From JAIPFM01 sp964494325 (lineage in GTDB: Bacteria; Planctomycetota; Phycisphaerae; Sedimentisphaerales; Anaerobacaceae), in the NCBI GenBank assembly GCA_964494325.1, contig CAZBTJ010000005.1, forward strand, positions 12,844 to 76,843: a DNA stretch of 64,000 bases, written 5' to 3'. The notes under the pieces were generated by a model. The model saw nothing but the letters and a program-made list of their open reading frames with translations, did not search any database and was not told the origin of the DNA. Made by a program: the position numbers and the translations under genes. Positions 1 to 7,869 of this stretch are shown piece by piece. Each line of letters begins with the position of its first letter. The first letter of the stretch is position 1.

Positions 1-135
1 ACTTATATAGTAGTAACTCCTATTTGTCAACTGCGAAACTGAGCAGAAAATGCAGATTCTTTTAGAAATTTGGGATTATGCTCAATTGGAAGGCTAGTTT
101 AGGCAGCACCTTTGCCACTGAACCGCTGATCCTGA

Positions 136-219
136 GTGAGGACTCAGGACCTAGAACCTAGAAATAGCATGGGCAAAGCCCATTCAACTACCTAACACCA
201 AACACCAAACACTTAAAAC
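136..219. repeat. Heptameric repeat tract with hairpin, downstream of the permease gene
   Basis: Degenerate 7-bp units are readable at 141-168 (GACTCAG, GACCTAG, AACCTAG, AAATAGC) and at 192-219 (CTAACAC, CAAACAC, CAAACAC, TTAAAAC). Between them is a perfect hairpin, stem ATGGGC/GCCCAT with loop AAA, at 169-183. The 23-bp core 169-191 recurs inverted, with one mismatch, at 1965-1987. The rest of the stretch 1-226 shows no gene. Confidence 0.75.
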
Positions 220-226
220 TGCCCTT

Positions 227-1861
227 CTATCTGTGTCGATTCCACGCCAAAGCAAGTGGTGCTGTGGCAAAGGGTGCCAGGGGCAGGGTGACGACGGCCA
301 ACAATGCAAGACTTTCCAGGATGTCTTTGGGATTTCGCCAGATGACCTGTGCATAGAAGAGATTCAAGGCGATATACAGGAGCAGGGCACTGATGGTCAG
401 ATAGGGGTGGACACGCTTTTTCAGGGTGCCGTATACATAGGCGGCAATTGTTCCCCCGATGATGCTCACGATGAACAGGATAGCCTCTAGCGTATAGAGT
501 GCAGCAAATACAGGTTCAGGGGCACCTAGCGTTTCCGCGAGGGCGGGGATTGTCGGCCACGTAAAAATGATGATCATCGTGATGATACCTACGCTTCGTC
601 TACCTGAGAGGAGCATGGTGCCAATCAAGCCCAGTGCGGCCCAGGGTATCAGAAAGAATGCTATCTGTATTTGAAACAGGTATTGTACTGGTAGGATATC
701 CTTCCCTGTTAACGGTTTATAAAACTGAGTCATATTTATTAGATTGGAGAAGAATGCTTCAGTATGGTGAGCCTTGCCCGCTGCCGTCAGCAATAATTGA
801 AGCAGGCAGAGTCCTGTGACGAAAACTACCCAGGACATGAAGAGGCTTGCCAGGCAGGCTTTAAAATACGCCAGCAGTAGTTCACGGTTGGTGACAGGGA
901 GGCTGCTTGTGTAGGCGGGCAACCCTTGGTTTTGTGTTTCCTGTTGGCATATGACGAAGGCCACGAGTAGGGGGAAACCGACAAAATTCAACAGAAAGGC
1001 GAGTGTGAAGTAGACCATGATGAAATCTGAGGGGTTTTTCCAGGGCACTGCCCAGCTCAGGATGCACCCCAGGATGATCAGGGTTACGCTGATAGCAGGC
1101 ATGATCCAGCCTTTCTTTATCCAGTGGAACCAGAACAGGGCCCTTTGTGGCGATACATTGGTGCAGCTCTTCCAGGGCAGACATGCTGTGAAGGCCCAAA
1201 CGATTCGGCTCCACAGGGTTGTGAGCTTGATACGTTGTGATCTGCGGTCCAGGGCTGCGCCTACCAAGGCCAGGCTGATGCATGTGACCCAAAAGACCAG
1301 GAGCCCCGGTGTGCTGGATACCTCTTGATGATAAAAATAAAGCAGGCACAGGATATAGAGCCCTATGGTGGAAAACACGATTTGTAAGGCCGGGACTGCT
1401 GGCAGGCTCCAGGCTATGGCGTGGAGAAGGACTATGGAGGCCGTCATATATAGACAGGGTAAGAGCATTGGCCAAGACGTATGTGTGGCCAAGTTGAAGA
1501 TCTCTGCGGTCAAGAGATACAGAAATACTCCGGTGATAACAGCCAGCCCCAGTCGGATTAGAGCCACGGATCGCATGCGCACGGGTTTGATAAAAAGGTG
1601 CTCAGGGAATCCTAATCTGCCTTTCTTTTTGTTGATTTGGGTAAGGCACAGGAATATGCCAAAGGCCAACATTTCCATAAAAAATGCCGTGAGATGTGTA
1701 ATTGGATCGTTTGAGTTAAATAGAGTTAGAGGATCGTCTACAGTTAGAGGGTTGTTGTACACAAGACTCCCCAGTCCAAGGATCACACTGACTGACACAA
1801 TAATCCACCAGCGGTTTTCTCGCCAGAATTCCCAGGTGATGGCACGTAGTATTGAAGTCAT
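227..1861 (-). CDS. ABC-2 type transporter permease
   Basis: This 544-residue, strongly hydrophobic protein has about twelve candidate membrane segments, beginning with one near residues 18-35 just after the N-terminal 'TWEFWRENRWW' stretch. It lies directly downstream of an ABC ATPase and a GntR regulator on the same strand, so it is most likely the membrane subunit of that ABC exporter, comparable to the Ytr system of Bacillus. The substrate is unknown. The start ATG has an AAGGAG-like site 7-8 bases upstream, but that site lies in a perfect 8-bp stem (see separate entry), so translation may be throttled. An inverted 23-bp repeat flanks the gene on both sides. ABC permease is a firm call from context and hydropathy; the exact family is not certain. 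Confidence 0.85.
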   Translation of the reverse strand: MTSILRAITWEFWRENRWWIIVSVSVILGLGSLVYNNPLTVDDPLTLFNSNDPITHLTAFFMEMLAFGIFLCLTQINKKKGRLGFPEHLFIKPVRMRSVALIRLGLAVITGVFLYLLTAEIFNLATHTSWPMLLPCLYMTASIVLLHAIAWSLPAVPALQIVFSTIGLYILCLLYFYHQEVSSTPGLLVFWVTCISLALVGAALDRRSQRIKLTTLWSRIVWAFTACLPWKSCTNVSPQRALFWFHWIKKGWIMPAISVTLIILGCILSWAVPWKNPSDFIMVYFTLAFLLNFVGFPLLVAFVICQQETQNQGLPAYTSSLPVTNRELLLAYFKACLASLFMSWVVFVTGLCLLQLLLTAAGKAHHTEAFFSNLINMTQFYKPLTGKDILPVQYLFQIQIAFFLIPWAALGLIGTMLLSGRRSVGIITMIIIFTWPTIPALAETLGAPEPVFAALYTLEAILFIVSIIGGTIAAYVYGTLKKRVHPYLTISALLLYIALNLFYAQVIWRNPKDILESLALLAVVTLPLAPFATAPLALAWNRHR

Positions 1862-1863
1862 TT

Positions 1864-1882
1864 TTTTCTCCTTTGGAGAAAA
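1864..1882 (-). promoter_or_regulatory. Hairpin enclosing the permease ribosome-binding site
   Basis: On the plus strand TTTTCTCC (1864-1871), TTT, GGAGAAAA (1875-1882) forms a perfect 8-bp stem with a 3-base loop. On the minus-strand mRNA the GGAG Shine-Dalgarno of the permease (complement of 1868-1871) is one arm of the stem. Masking of the site is inference. Confidence 0.5.
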
Positions 1883-1945
1883 CAGTTTTGAGTTTTGAGT
1901 TTTGAGTTTTGAGTTTTGAGTTTTGAGTTTTAGGTTTTAGGTTGA
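1883..1945. repeat. Nine-unit heptanucleotide tandem repeat
   Basis: Read on the plus strand: one CAGTTTT, six perfect GAGTTTT units (1890-1931), then AGGTTTT and AGGTTGA. It fills the gap between the ABC ATPase stop codon and the permease ribosome-binding site. The same 7-bp periodicity is seen in three other intergenic gaps of the window. Confidence 0.9.
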
Positions 1946-1964
1946 AAAAAGTGTTAAGTTTTAA

Positions 1965-2014
1965 GTAGTTGAATGGGCTTTACCCATACTGTCCTATGTT
2001 CTAGGTTCTGTGTT
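1965..2014. repeat. Inverted copy of the 23-bp core plus heptads, entering the ATPase 3' end
   Basis: Positions 1965-1987 are the reverse complement of 169-191 with one mismatch. The following units CTATGTT, CTAGGTT and CTGTGTT (1994-2014) continue a period of 7 and encode the last residues of the ABC ATPase (ENTEPRT) with its stop codon, so the repeat has grown into or over the gene end. Confidence 0.8.
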
Positions 2015-2902
2015 CTCACCTTGTCCCTTGACCTGTGCCACAAAGATGTCGTCCAAAGTCGGACTGGCCAAATCCACGATTTGGGCGTTGAGGCCTTGGG
2101 CTGATTGCTTGATACTGCTGATGTCTTGTTTGCATACCATGGACCATTCCATGGGGCCGCCTTCACAAGTGAGCATGCCGGGCAGAGTCGGGCGTGTTTC
2201 AGTGGGGGCGTCCAATATAAGAGTGAATTTGTGGAAGCTGGAGCGGATCTGTTCCATTGGATTTCTGAGTATGACACGGCCCTGGTGGATCATGCAAATG
2301 GTGTCTGCGACACGCTCCACTTCATCGAGCAGGTGGGACGAGAGCACCACAGTGCGGCCTTCTTCTGCGATGGTCCGTACGATGGCGCCAAGGATGTCAC
2401 GCCTTACAACGGGATCCAGACCGGATGAAGGTTCGTCAAACAACAGCAGGTCCGGTTTGTAGGCCAGGGCCAAGAGCAGGCCTGTTTTGGCACGCTGGCC
2501 CCTTGAAAGGTTCTTTATTTTTTGACTGGTGTCCAGGCTAAATTGAGAGATGAGACTGTTTGCACAGGCTGTGTCCCAGGTGGGGTAAAAGGCCTGGGTG
2601 TAGGTCATGTACTGCTTTATGGTCATCCACTCAGGCATGTCGCGGTCTTCAGAGAGGAAGCCGATCCGTGAGAGCACCTCCTTAGGATGCTGAATCGGGT
2701 TCATGCCGAATACACGCACAAAGCCGGATTGGGCCTTGAACAGGCCGAGCATGTGTTTGATGAGTGTGGTTTTTCCTGCCCCATTTTCTCCCACGAGTCC
2801 CAGGACAGTGCCTTGCTGGATACGCAGGTTAACCTGGTTGAGGGCTGTGTGTTTGCCGAATCGTCTGCATAGATCTGTGATTTCAATGATTGTATTTGAC
2901 AT
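1994..2902 (-). CDS. ABC transporter ATP-binding protein
   Basis: 302-residue nucleotide-binding subunit that would power the neighbouring permease. Walker A 'GENGAGKTT' lies near residue 40, the signature 'LSRGQ' near 131-135, Walker B 'LLLFDEP' near 154-160, and the H-loop 'LSSHLLDE' near 187. The start at 2902 is chosen because an AAGGA site sits 5 bases upstream and the protein then begins directly with the conserved 'ITDLCRRFGKH' strand; an in-frame upstream start at 2956 would overlap the regulator gene. The regulator ends 13 bases before this start, so the two are co-transcribed. The C-terminus is encoded by heptad repeats and is probably not functional sequence. Confidence 0.93.
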   Translation of the reverse strand: MSNTIIEITDLCRRFGKHTALNQVNLRIQQGTVLGLVGENGAGKTTLIKHMLGLFKAQSGFVRVFGMNPIQHPKEVLSRIGFLSEDRDMPEWMTIKQYMTYTQAFYPTWDTACANSLISQFSLDTSQKIKNLSRGQRAKTGLLLALAYKPDLLLFDEPSSGLDPVVRRDILGAIVRTIAEEGRTVVLSSHLLDEVERVADTICMIHQGRVILRNPMEQIRSSFHKFTLILDAPTETRPTLPGMLTCEGGPMEWSMVCKQDISSIKQSAQGLNAQIVDLASPTLDDIFVAQVKGQGENTEPRT

Positions 2903-2915
2903 GGTCCTTTTCCCT

Positions 2916-3296
2916 CTACGATTGGAGTTGTATGTGCCGCTCGTGCAATAACGCAATGATTTGTTCCAGATCGATGTCCATTTGTTGGGCCTCTGTGAGG
3001 AGACTATCCGCCCGTTCAGCCAGTATTTTCATTTTTTGCTCCTGAGCCAGGGGAGATGCTCCCTCGCTAATGCATACACCGGATCCCTGGCGGGTCTGTA
3101 CAAGGCCCAGTGTTTCAAGATCTCTGTAGGCTCGAGCGACCGTATTTGGGTTGATAAGCAGCATCTCAGCCAATTTGCGTACAGGTGGGAGCTTTTCTCC
3201 GGGATTGAGCCGCCTTGACGCGATCATATATTTGATTTGGTTGATGATCTGCTTGTAGATTGGAATGCCATCTTTGGTAGAAATGTGAATCTGCAT
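2916..3296 (-). CDS. GntR-family transcriptional regulator, YtrA subfamily
   Basis: 126-residue regulator with an N-terminal winged helix-turn-helix ('PIYKQIINQIKYMIASRRLNP' start, then 'LPPVRKLAEML' and 'NPNTVARAYRDLE', roughly residues 10-70) and only a short C-terminal helical tail of about 50 residues. That size and layout is typical of the YtrA subfamily, which normally represses ABC transporter operons. Start at 3296 has GAGGT about 8 bases upstream; a longer reading to 3326 is less likely. It is first in the operon with the ATPase and permease, and a perfect palindrome matching the GntR consensus lies just upstream, so autorepression is likely. The ligand is unknown. Confidence 0.93.
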   Translation of the reverse strand: MQIHISTKDGIPIYKQIINQIKYMIASRRLNPGEKLPPVRKLAEMLLINPNTVARAYRDLETLGLVQTRQGSGVCISEGASPLAQEQKMKILAERADSLLTEAQQMDIDLEQIIALLHERHIQLQS

Positions 3297-3328
3297 TGTA
3301 TTGACCTCATTAAATTGATTCAACATTA

Positions 3329-3344
3329 ATTGTATTAATACAAT
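3329..3344. promoter_or_regulatory. Palindromic operator for the GntR regulator
   Basis: ATTGTATTAATACAAT is a perfect 16-bp palindrome containing GT-N(x)-AC, the general GntR-family operator form. AATACAA repeats once more just downstream (3346-3352). It overlaps the presumed -10 of the regulator promoter. Confidence 0.7.
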
Positions 3345-3369
3345 AATACAATTGTGCGTGCCTTGTCAA
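3343..3369 (-). promoter_or_regulatory. Promoter of the gntR-ABC operon
   Basis: Minus-strand TTGACA (complement of 3364-3369) is followed after 15 bases by TATTAT (complement of 3343-3348). The -35 is perfect and the -10 matches 5 of 6, but the spacer is short. The operator palindrome overlaps the -10. Confidence 0.5.
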
Positions 3370-3521
3370 GGTCCGAAAACAAAAAATTGTAAAAACAGCT
3401 TGGGTTGCCATTGGCTCGGGAGGGGGGAAGTGAATCAAGCAAGGGCTCAGGTATGACGATAGTTCTCAATAATGGCCTGGTTTCAAAATGCGTCGGAATA
3501 ATCAATGGAATAGGGATACAT

Positions 3522-4250
3522 ATGCGGAAATCAAATGGACAACCGGAGTACTATAAATGGCTGGGGATCGCAGGCATGCTGGTCCTGCTTGTGGGGGGAT
3601 ATGTGCATAGGAAGGTGAGTGCGCATATCAACTCAGGCAGCACTCAGTCAAAGGTTTCGTTGAATTTACAGGACTTTCCAAAAAAGATTTATGGTTGGGA
3701 CGGTAATGATCTCGAGATTCCTGCCACGACAGTCAGTTATATGCGGAAAAACTTTGCAGATGATTATTTCAGCCGCAGATATATCAATAAAGATAAGCAT
3801 GCCTATGCAGATGTGTATGTGGTGTATTGCACGACCAGACCGGCCAGCATTCTTGGGCACAAGCCTGAAGTGTGTTATGTGAACAGTGGTTGGATACAGG
3901 ACGCTAAGGCTGAGTTGAAATCATTTACAACCCGTAGTGGCAAAGAGTTACCCTGTTTGATGCACCGATTTCACAGACCAGCAGGCAACTATGCTGAGGT
4001 GGTAATTCTCAACTTTTACGTGGTTAACGGAAGTGTGCTCACCGATGAGAGCGAATTCGCCGGACTTATGGGACGTAGGCCGAACATCGGCGGAAAAGAA
4101 GCGAAATATGTATCCCAGATACAGATCAGCTCTGTTTACGAGAACAATGTTCTTGCGATAGCTCACGATATGGTAGACACGCTATTCGAGTGGTTCCCAA
4201 ATGAAAATGGCAAGGTTTTATCCGCTACGCTGCAAAGAAATTCGGGCTAA
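3522..4250 (+). CDS. epsI: Exosortase-associated EpsI family protein
   Basis: 242-residue protein with one N-terminal membrane segment ('WLGIAGMLVLLVGGYVH', about residues 13-29) and a periplasmic domain carrying the EpsI hallmark 'GHKPEVCYVNSGW' with Cys118. EpsI (DUF3485) proteins accompany exosortases in exopolysaccharide loci; their exact role is unsettled. Here the exosortase domain lies 14 kb downstream in the same-direction polysaccharide cluster. The start at 3522 is chosen because the protein then begins just before the membrane segment and has AGGG upstream; in-frame starts at 3405 and 3453 add residues with no visible role. A decayed duplicate of its C-terminus follows immediately. 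Confidence 0.88.
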   Translation: MRKSNGQPEYYKWLGIAGMLVLLVGGYVHRKVSAHINSGSTQSKVSLNLQDFPKKIYGWDGNDLEIPATTVSYMRKNFADDYFSRRYINKDKHAYADVYVVYCTTRPASILGHKPEVCYVNSGWIQDAKAELKSFTTRSGKELPCLMHRFHRPAGNYAEVVILNFYVVNGSVLTDESEFAGLMGRRPNIGGKEAKYVSQIQISSVYENNVLAIAHDMVDTLFEWFPNENGKVLSATLQRNSG

Positions 4251-4267
4251 GACCGAGCTGGCTTCAA

Positions 4268-4504
4268 GACGACTGGATCTCAGGGCTTATGGGACTTTAG
4301 CCCAATATCGGTGAGGAAGAGGTGAGATATTTGACTCACGTTCAAATTCGTTCCATTCATGAGAACAGAGTGTTGGAAACGGCTGAGGGCACATTAGATA
4401 CTCTTTTCGAGTGGTTGCCGGGTGAAGAAGGGAGGGCTCAGACTACCTTAATTCACTCAAATCCGGACTACCGAAGCAGGTGCTTCAAGACGACAAAAAG
4501 ATAA
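4268..4504 (+). pseudogene. Remnant of a second EpsI C-terminus
   Basis: In the frame starting at 4268 the translation reads DDWISGLMGL, stop (TAG 4298-4300), PNIGEEEVRYLTHVQ and onward to DTLFEWLPGEEG. This parallels the intact EpsI end (EFAGLMGRRPNIGGKEAKY... DTLFEWFPNENG) closely, in a different frame. It is a tandem duplicate of about the last 70 codons, with an in-frame stop and no start, hence a pseudogene. Confidence 0.85.
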
Positions 4505-4581
4505 TACGGACATGTAGGACAAAGAAGTTGTGTCGCTATGGTCGTTTTTTCGGTCGCTTCGAAGGTGCAACCGACGGGGAC

Positions 4582-4629
4582 GGAGTCTAGACAGTCGCAG
4601 TATCAGGAGTCTAGACAGTCGCAGTATCA
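4582..4629. repeat. Perfect 24-bp tandem duplication
   Basis: Two adjacent identical 24-base copies (4582-4605 and 4606-4629), each beginning GGAGTCTAGACAG and ending CGCAGTATCA. Each contains the palindrome TCTAGA. Confidence 0.95.
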
Positions 4630-4740
4630 ACAGTGCGAAGAGTGAGAATTAGATGTGAAGAAGTCATCGACAATTCCAGCCGTTTGGAGTACGATTTGGG
4701 AGAATACCGTAACATTGTGGCGTCAGTCAACATTGTTCAA

Positions 4741-4773
4741 CAGACATCCTTCGTGTTTTACGAAGGTCGTCTG
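4741..4773. other. Hairpin in the exopolysaccharide leader
   Basis: Arms of 14 bases pair at 12 positions: CAGAC with GTCTG, a 2-base internal mismatch, then CCTTCGT with ACGAAGG, closing a GTTTT loop. There is no U-run after it, so it is not a standard terminator; it could be an RNA processing or attenuation element, or a protein-binding dyad. Confidence 0.5.
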
Positions 4774-4854
4774 TCACACAACAAAAGTGCTTGACCAAAA
4801 TTCTGTGGTCTCATGTACCGCAATTATCGAACGTGTCTTAGCGAGAAAAAGAGT

Positions 4855-6156
4855 ATGAAAGAAAAGAGTAGATGCAATATGACAGTCGGCATTGTCGGGC
4901 TTGGTTACGTAGGTTTGCCATTGGCCAGGGAGTTTTACAATGGCGGGGCTTCTGTCCTGGGCTTTGATATAAACTCTGCGTCGGTCAAAATGATAAACCA
5001 AGGCAAAAGCCCCATTAAGCACATTCAGGGCAAATTAATAGCCAGTATGGCGAAGTCTGACCGGTTTGAGGCCACAGGGGATATGTCTCGCTTGTCAGAG
5101 CCAGATGCCATCCTGATTGCAGTACCAACGCCATTGACTGAAAATCGTGAGCCTGACATGACCTATGTCGTGGCTACTTGTGAAGCCATTTCGCAATTTC
5201 TGCGCAAAGGTCAGCTTGTGGTGTTGGAGAGCACCACATATCCAGGTACCACTCGGGAGTTAATGCTCCCAATTCTTGAACGCTCTGGTTTAAAAGCAGG
5301 CAGAGATTTCTATCTGGCCTATTCTCCTGAGCGAGAAGATCCCGGTAACAAGGACTTTAGCACAGCGACCATTCCCAAGGTTGTAGGGGGCTTTGACAAA
5401 GCCAGTCTCAAGAAGGCCATAGAAGTCTATGAGGTTGCAATAGAGACCCTGGTGCCGGTGTCATCTTGCGAAATTGCTGAAGCGGCAAAAATTTTGGAGA
5501 ACACGTATCGTTGTATCAACATTGCCATGGTCAACGAATTAAAAATGCTCTTTGACCGCATGGATATTGACGTGTGGGAAGTGATCCGGGCTGCCAGTAC
5601 GAAACCCTTTGGCTACAATGCTTTCTATCCTGGTCCAGGTCTGGGCGGACATTGTATCCCCATTGATCCATTCTATCTGACATGGAAAGCTCGCCAATAT
5701 GGTCTGGCGACTCGGTTCATTGAATTGGCCGGAGAGATTAATACTGACATGCCGCATTTTGTGGTTGAAAAGGTGATGGACGCATTGAACGACAAGCGAA
5801 AGAGCCTTAACGGAGCCAAGATTCTGGTTCTCGGTCTGGCCTATAAACCTGATATAGATGATGTTCGAGAATCTCCGTCACTTGAGCTGATTGAACTGCT
5901 TCAAAAAAAGGGCGCGAAGGTGGATTACAATGACCCCTATTTGCCGCAGACCCATAAGCAGCGTGACTATGATCTCAACATGAAGAGCAAGAAACTCACA
6001 GAGAAAACGATGCAGAAGTATGACCTGGTTATCATTGCCACGAATCACAGTGACTATGATTATGACTGGATTGTCAAGCATGCCAAGTTGGTTATTGATA
6101 CACGCAATGCCACATCCAATGTTAAGCAGGGCCGAAGAAAGATTGTAAAGGCCTAG
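4855..6156 (+). CDS. UDP-N-acetyl-glucosamine/mannosamine 6-dehydrogenase (WbpA/WecC type)
   Basis: 433-residue NAD-dependent nucleotide-sugar dehydrogenase that oxidises C6 of a UDP-sugar to the uronic acid. The N-terminal Rossmann motif 'GLGYVGLP' is near residues 14-21; 'SPEREDPGN' followed by 'IPKVVGG' is typical of WbpA-like UDP-GlcNAc dehydrogenases; the catalytic cysteine is Cys267 in 'GGHCIPIDPF'; the C-terminal UDP-binding domain follows. The start is uncertain among 4813, 4855 and 4879; 4855 is a compromise since none has a strong ribosome-binding site. It probably supplies an N-acetylated uronic acid donor for the polysaccharide made by the downstream genes. Substrate assignment is by motif only. 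Confidence 0.88.
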   Translation: MKEKSRCNMTVGIVGLGYVGLPLAREFYNGGASVLGFDINSASVKMINQGKSPIKHIQGKLIASMAKSDRFEATGDMSRLSEPDAILIAVPTPLTENREPDMTYVVATCEAISQFLRKGQLVVLESTTYPGTTRELMLPILERSGLKAGRDFYLAYSPEREDPGNKDFSTATIPKVVGGFDKASLKKAIEVYEVAIETLVPVSSCEIAEAAKILENTYRCINIAMVNELKMLFDRMDIDVWEVIRAASTKPFGYNAFYPGPGLGGHCIPIDPFYLTWKARQYGLATRFIELAGEINTDMPHFVVEKVMDALNDKRKSLNGAKILVLGLAYKPDIDDVRESPSLELIELLQKKGAKVDYNDPYLPQTHKQRDYDLNMKSKKLTEKTMQKYDLVIIATNHSDYDYDWIVKHAKLVIDTRNATSNVKQGRRKIVKA

Positions 6157-6246
6157 CTGATCCCTCATGACATTGAATGTGTGAGGCATGAAGGTTCAAT
6201 ATTGGTGGGTCATTCTGAAACCGTCTATCAAAAGAGGATAACAATC

Positions 6247-7575
6247 ATGAAAGTATGTGTTGTTGGTGTGGGCTATGTTGGACTCGTAACTGCGGCTTGC
6301 CTGGCAGAGGCCGGCAATCACGTGGTTTGTGTGGATACTGATGAACGTAAAGTTAAAGGGCTAAAAAATGGTGTCATTCCTATTTACGAACCAGGATTGA
6401 CGGAAATTGTCCGGCACAATATCAAACTCAAGCGATTGACTTTTACGACAGATCTTAACAGTGGCGTGGAGCAGGCTCTGATCGTTTTTCTGGCCGTGGG
6501 GACTCCCTCTGCACCGGATGGCTCTGCGGATATTTCTGCTGTCAAGAGTGTCGTTGCCGATGTGGCCGATTGTATGAGTGACTACCGAATCATTGTCACC
6601 AAGAGTACGGTTCCAATTGGCACCTGTCAGGTGGTGAGTGACATTATAACGTCCCGTACAGAAATCCCATTTGATTATGTTAGCAATCCGGAATTTCTCA
6701 AGGAAGGTGCGGCCGTCGAAGACTTCACGAGTCCGGACCGCATTATCATTGGCACGAACAATCCTGCGGTGCGAGAAATTATGAAGCAGTTGTACGGTCC
6801 CTTTATGCGTCGCAACAATCGTATTCTTTTTATGGATCCGATCTCAGCCGAGATGAGCAAGTACGCAGCCAATACGATGCTGGCGACTCGTATCTCGTTT
6901 ATGAATGAAATTGGGGCACTTTGTGATGCCGTTGGTGCAGATGTCGAAATGGTGCGACGGGGTTTGGGCAGTGATTCACGTATCGGGGGATCCTTTTTAT
7001 TCCCAGGCGTCGGCTATGGCGGGAGTTGTTTTCCCAAGGATGTCCGTGCGATTATTCACACGGGTCAGGAAAACGGTATTGACATGAACATTGCCAAGGC
7101 GGTTACCTCTGCCAATCAAACTCAGCATGATCGTTTTTCGCAGCGTATACTGAATCAGTTTTCAGGTCAAGAACAGGACATCGTGTTGGCTGTATGGGGA
7201 TTGGCTTTTAAAGCCAAGACGGACGACATTAGAGAAGCCCCGGCCATTTATTGCATCGAGAAGTTTTTGTCAGCCGGTATGCGTATACGGGCCTATGACC
7301 CGGAGGCTGGAGCGATCACTCAGCAGCAGTTTGGAGATCGAATCGAAATCGTAGAAAACGGATATGACGCGTTGGACGCCGCAGATGCTCTGGTCATTTT
7401 CACCGATTGGCAGGAATTCAGAAACCCAGATCTGGAGATCATTTCAGAGAAGCTCAAGAAACCATTGATTTTTGACGGACGTAATCTCTACGATCTGACC
7501 ATGATGCGAAAGGCCGGCTTTGAATATCATAGCATAGGACGTCCGTGTGTGATGCCTGCTGGAGTGGTGGTGTAG
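6247..7575 (+). CDS. ugd: UDP-glucose 6-dehydrogenase
   Basis: 442-residue enzyme converting UDP-glucose to UDP-glucuronate with NAD. 'GVGYVGLVTAACLAE' forms the N-terminal dinucleotide fold, 'KSTVPIGT' is near residue 120, 'NPEFLKEGAAVEDF' near 150, and the catalytic Cys261 lies in 'GYGGSCFPKD'. These signatures distinguish it from the WbpA-type paralogue just upstream. Start at 6247 has AGAGGA 8 bases upstream and begins with the Rossmann fold; the longer frame from 6181 is not supported. It supplies glucuronic acid units for the polysaccharide. Confidence 0.94.
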   Translation: MKVCVVGVGYVGLVTAACLAEAGNHVVCVDTDERKVKGLKNGVIPIYEPGLTEIVRHNIKLKRLTFTTDLNSGVEQALIVFLAVGTPSAPDGSADISAVKSVVADVADCMSDYRIIVTKSTVPIGTCQVVSDIITSRTEIPFDYVSNPEFLKEGAAVEDFTSPDRIIIGTNNPAVREIMKQLYGPFMRRNNRILFMDPISAEMSKYAANTMLATRISFMNEIGALCDAVGADVEMVRRGLGSDSRIGGSFLFPGVGYGGSCFPKDVRAIIHTGQENGIDMNIAKAVTSANQTQHDRFSQRILNQFSGQEQDIVLAVWGLAFKAKTDDIREAPAIYCIEKFLSAGMRIRAYDPEAGAITQQQFGDRIEIVENGYDALDAADALVIFTDWQEFRNPDLEIISEKLKKPLIFDGRNLYDLTMMRKAGFEYHSIGRPCVMPAGVVV

Positions 7576-7869
7576 GCGTCCCGTACGCCCCGAAGTCTCT
7601 TTGGCTATGAGTACGATCAAAGATCATGGTGGAATATCTCGTTATTTCTCCTGCTTCTTAGCCTGTGGTTTACTTCTGCGGCGGAGGCCACGGCCTTCTA
7701 TCTAAATCCACAAACAGGGTCGAACGTCAACACCGGTATCTCTGAAGACACTCCATGGCGTGACATGGAACCCACCTGGGACCGTACGGAGCTTGGAGAC
7801 AGACTTTATATCCGTAACATGGCCATATCGACACGAAATCAACAAGAAAATCGTCATATTTTAGCCAAG
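7576..7869 (+). pseudogene. Truncated secreted beta-helix-like protein remnant
   Basis: Reading on in the ugd frame after its stop gives a signal-peptide-like stretch (NISLFLLLLSLWFTSAAEA) followed by 'FYLNPQTGSNVNTGISEDTPWRDM' split around 'TPW' and 'LGDRLYIRN', then a stop at 7867-7869. This pattern (aromatic-x-x-P, G-(S/N)-x-x-x-G, TPW, GD.(L/I)Y(I/L)) is what parallel beta-helix polysaccharide-active proteins show just after their signal peptide. There is no ATG in frame and only about 55 residues of mature protein, so it is a remnant, perhaps of a lyase or epimerase once belonging to this locus. Confidence 0.65.

Larger units (their letters stand above)
4505..4854. other. Leader region of the exopolysaccharide cluster, no convincing gene
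   Basis: This 350-base stretch holds a perfect 24-bp tandem duplication (4582-4629) and a long imperfect hairpin (4741-4773). A short open frame at 4655-4858 shows no recognisable protein features and is not called. No clear sigma70 promoter was found by eye. Confidence 0.6.

Noticed and set aside
1883..1945. Considered as a phase-variable coding repeat
   Set aside because: The units lie between the ATPase stop codon and the permease ribosome-binding site, not within a reading frame.
4582..4629. Considered as a CRISPR fragment
   Set aside because: Two directly adjacent copies without spacers and no cas genes; a simple tandem duplication explains it.
4655..4858. Short plus-strand frame in the polysaccharide leader
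   Set aside because: No domain, no ribosome-binding site, overlaps the long hairpin and the next gene start.
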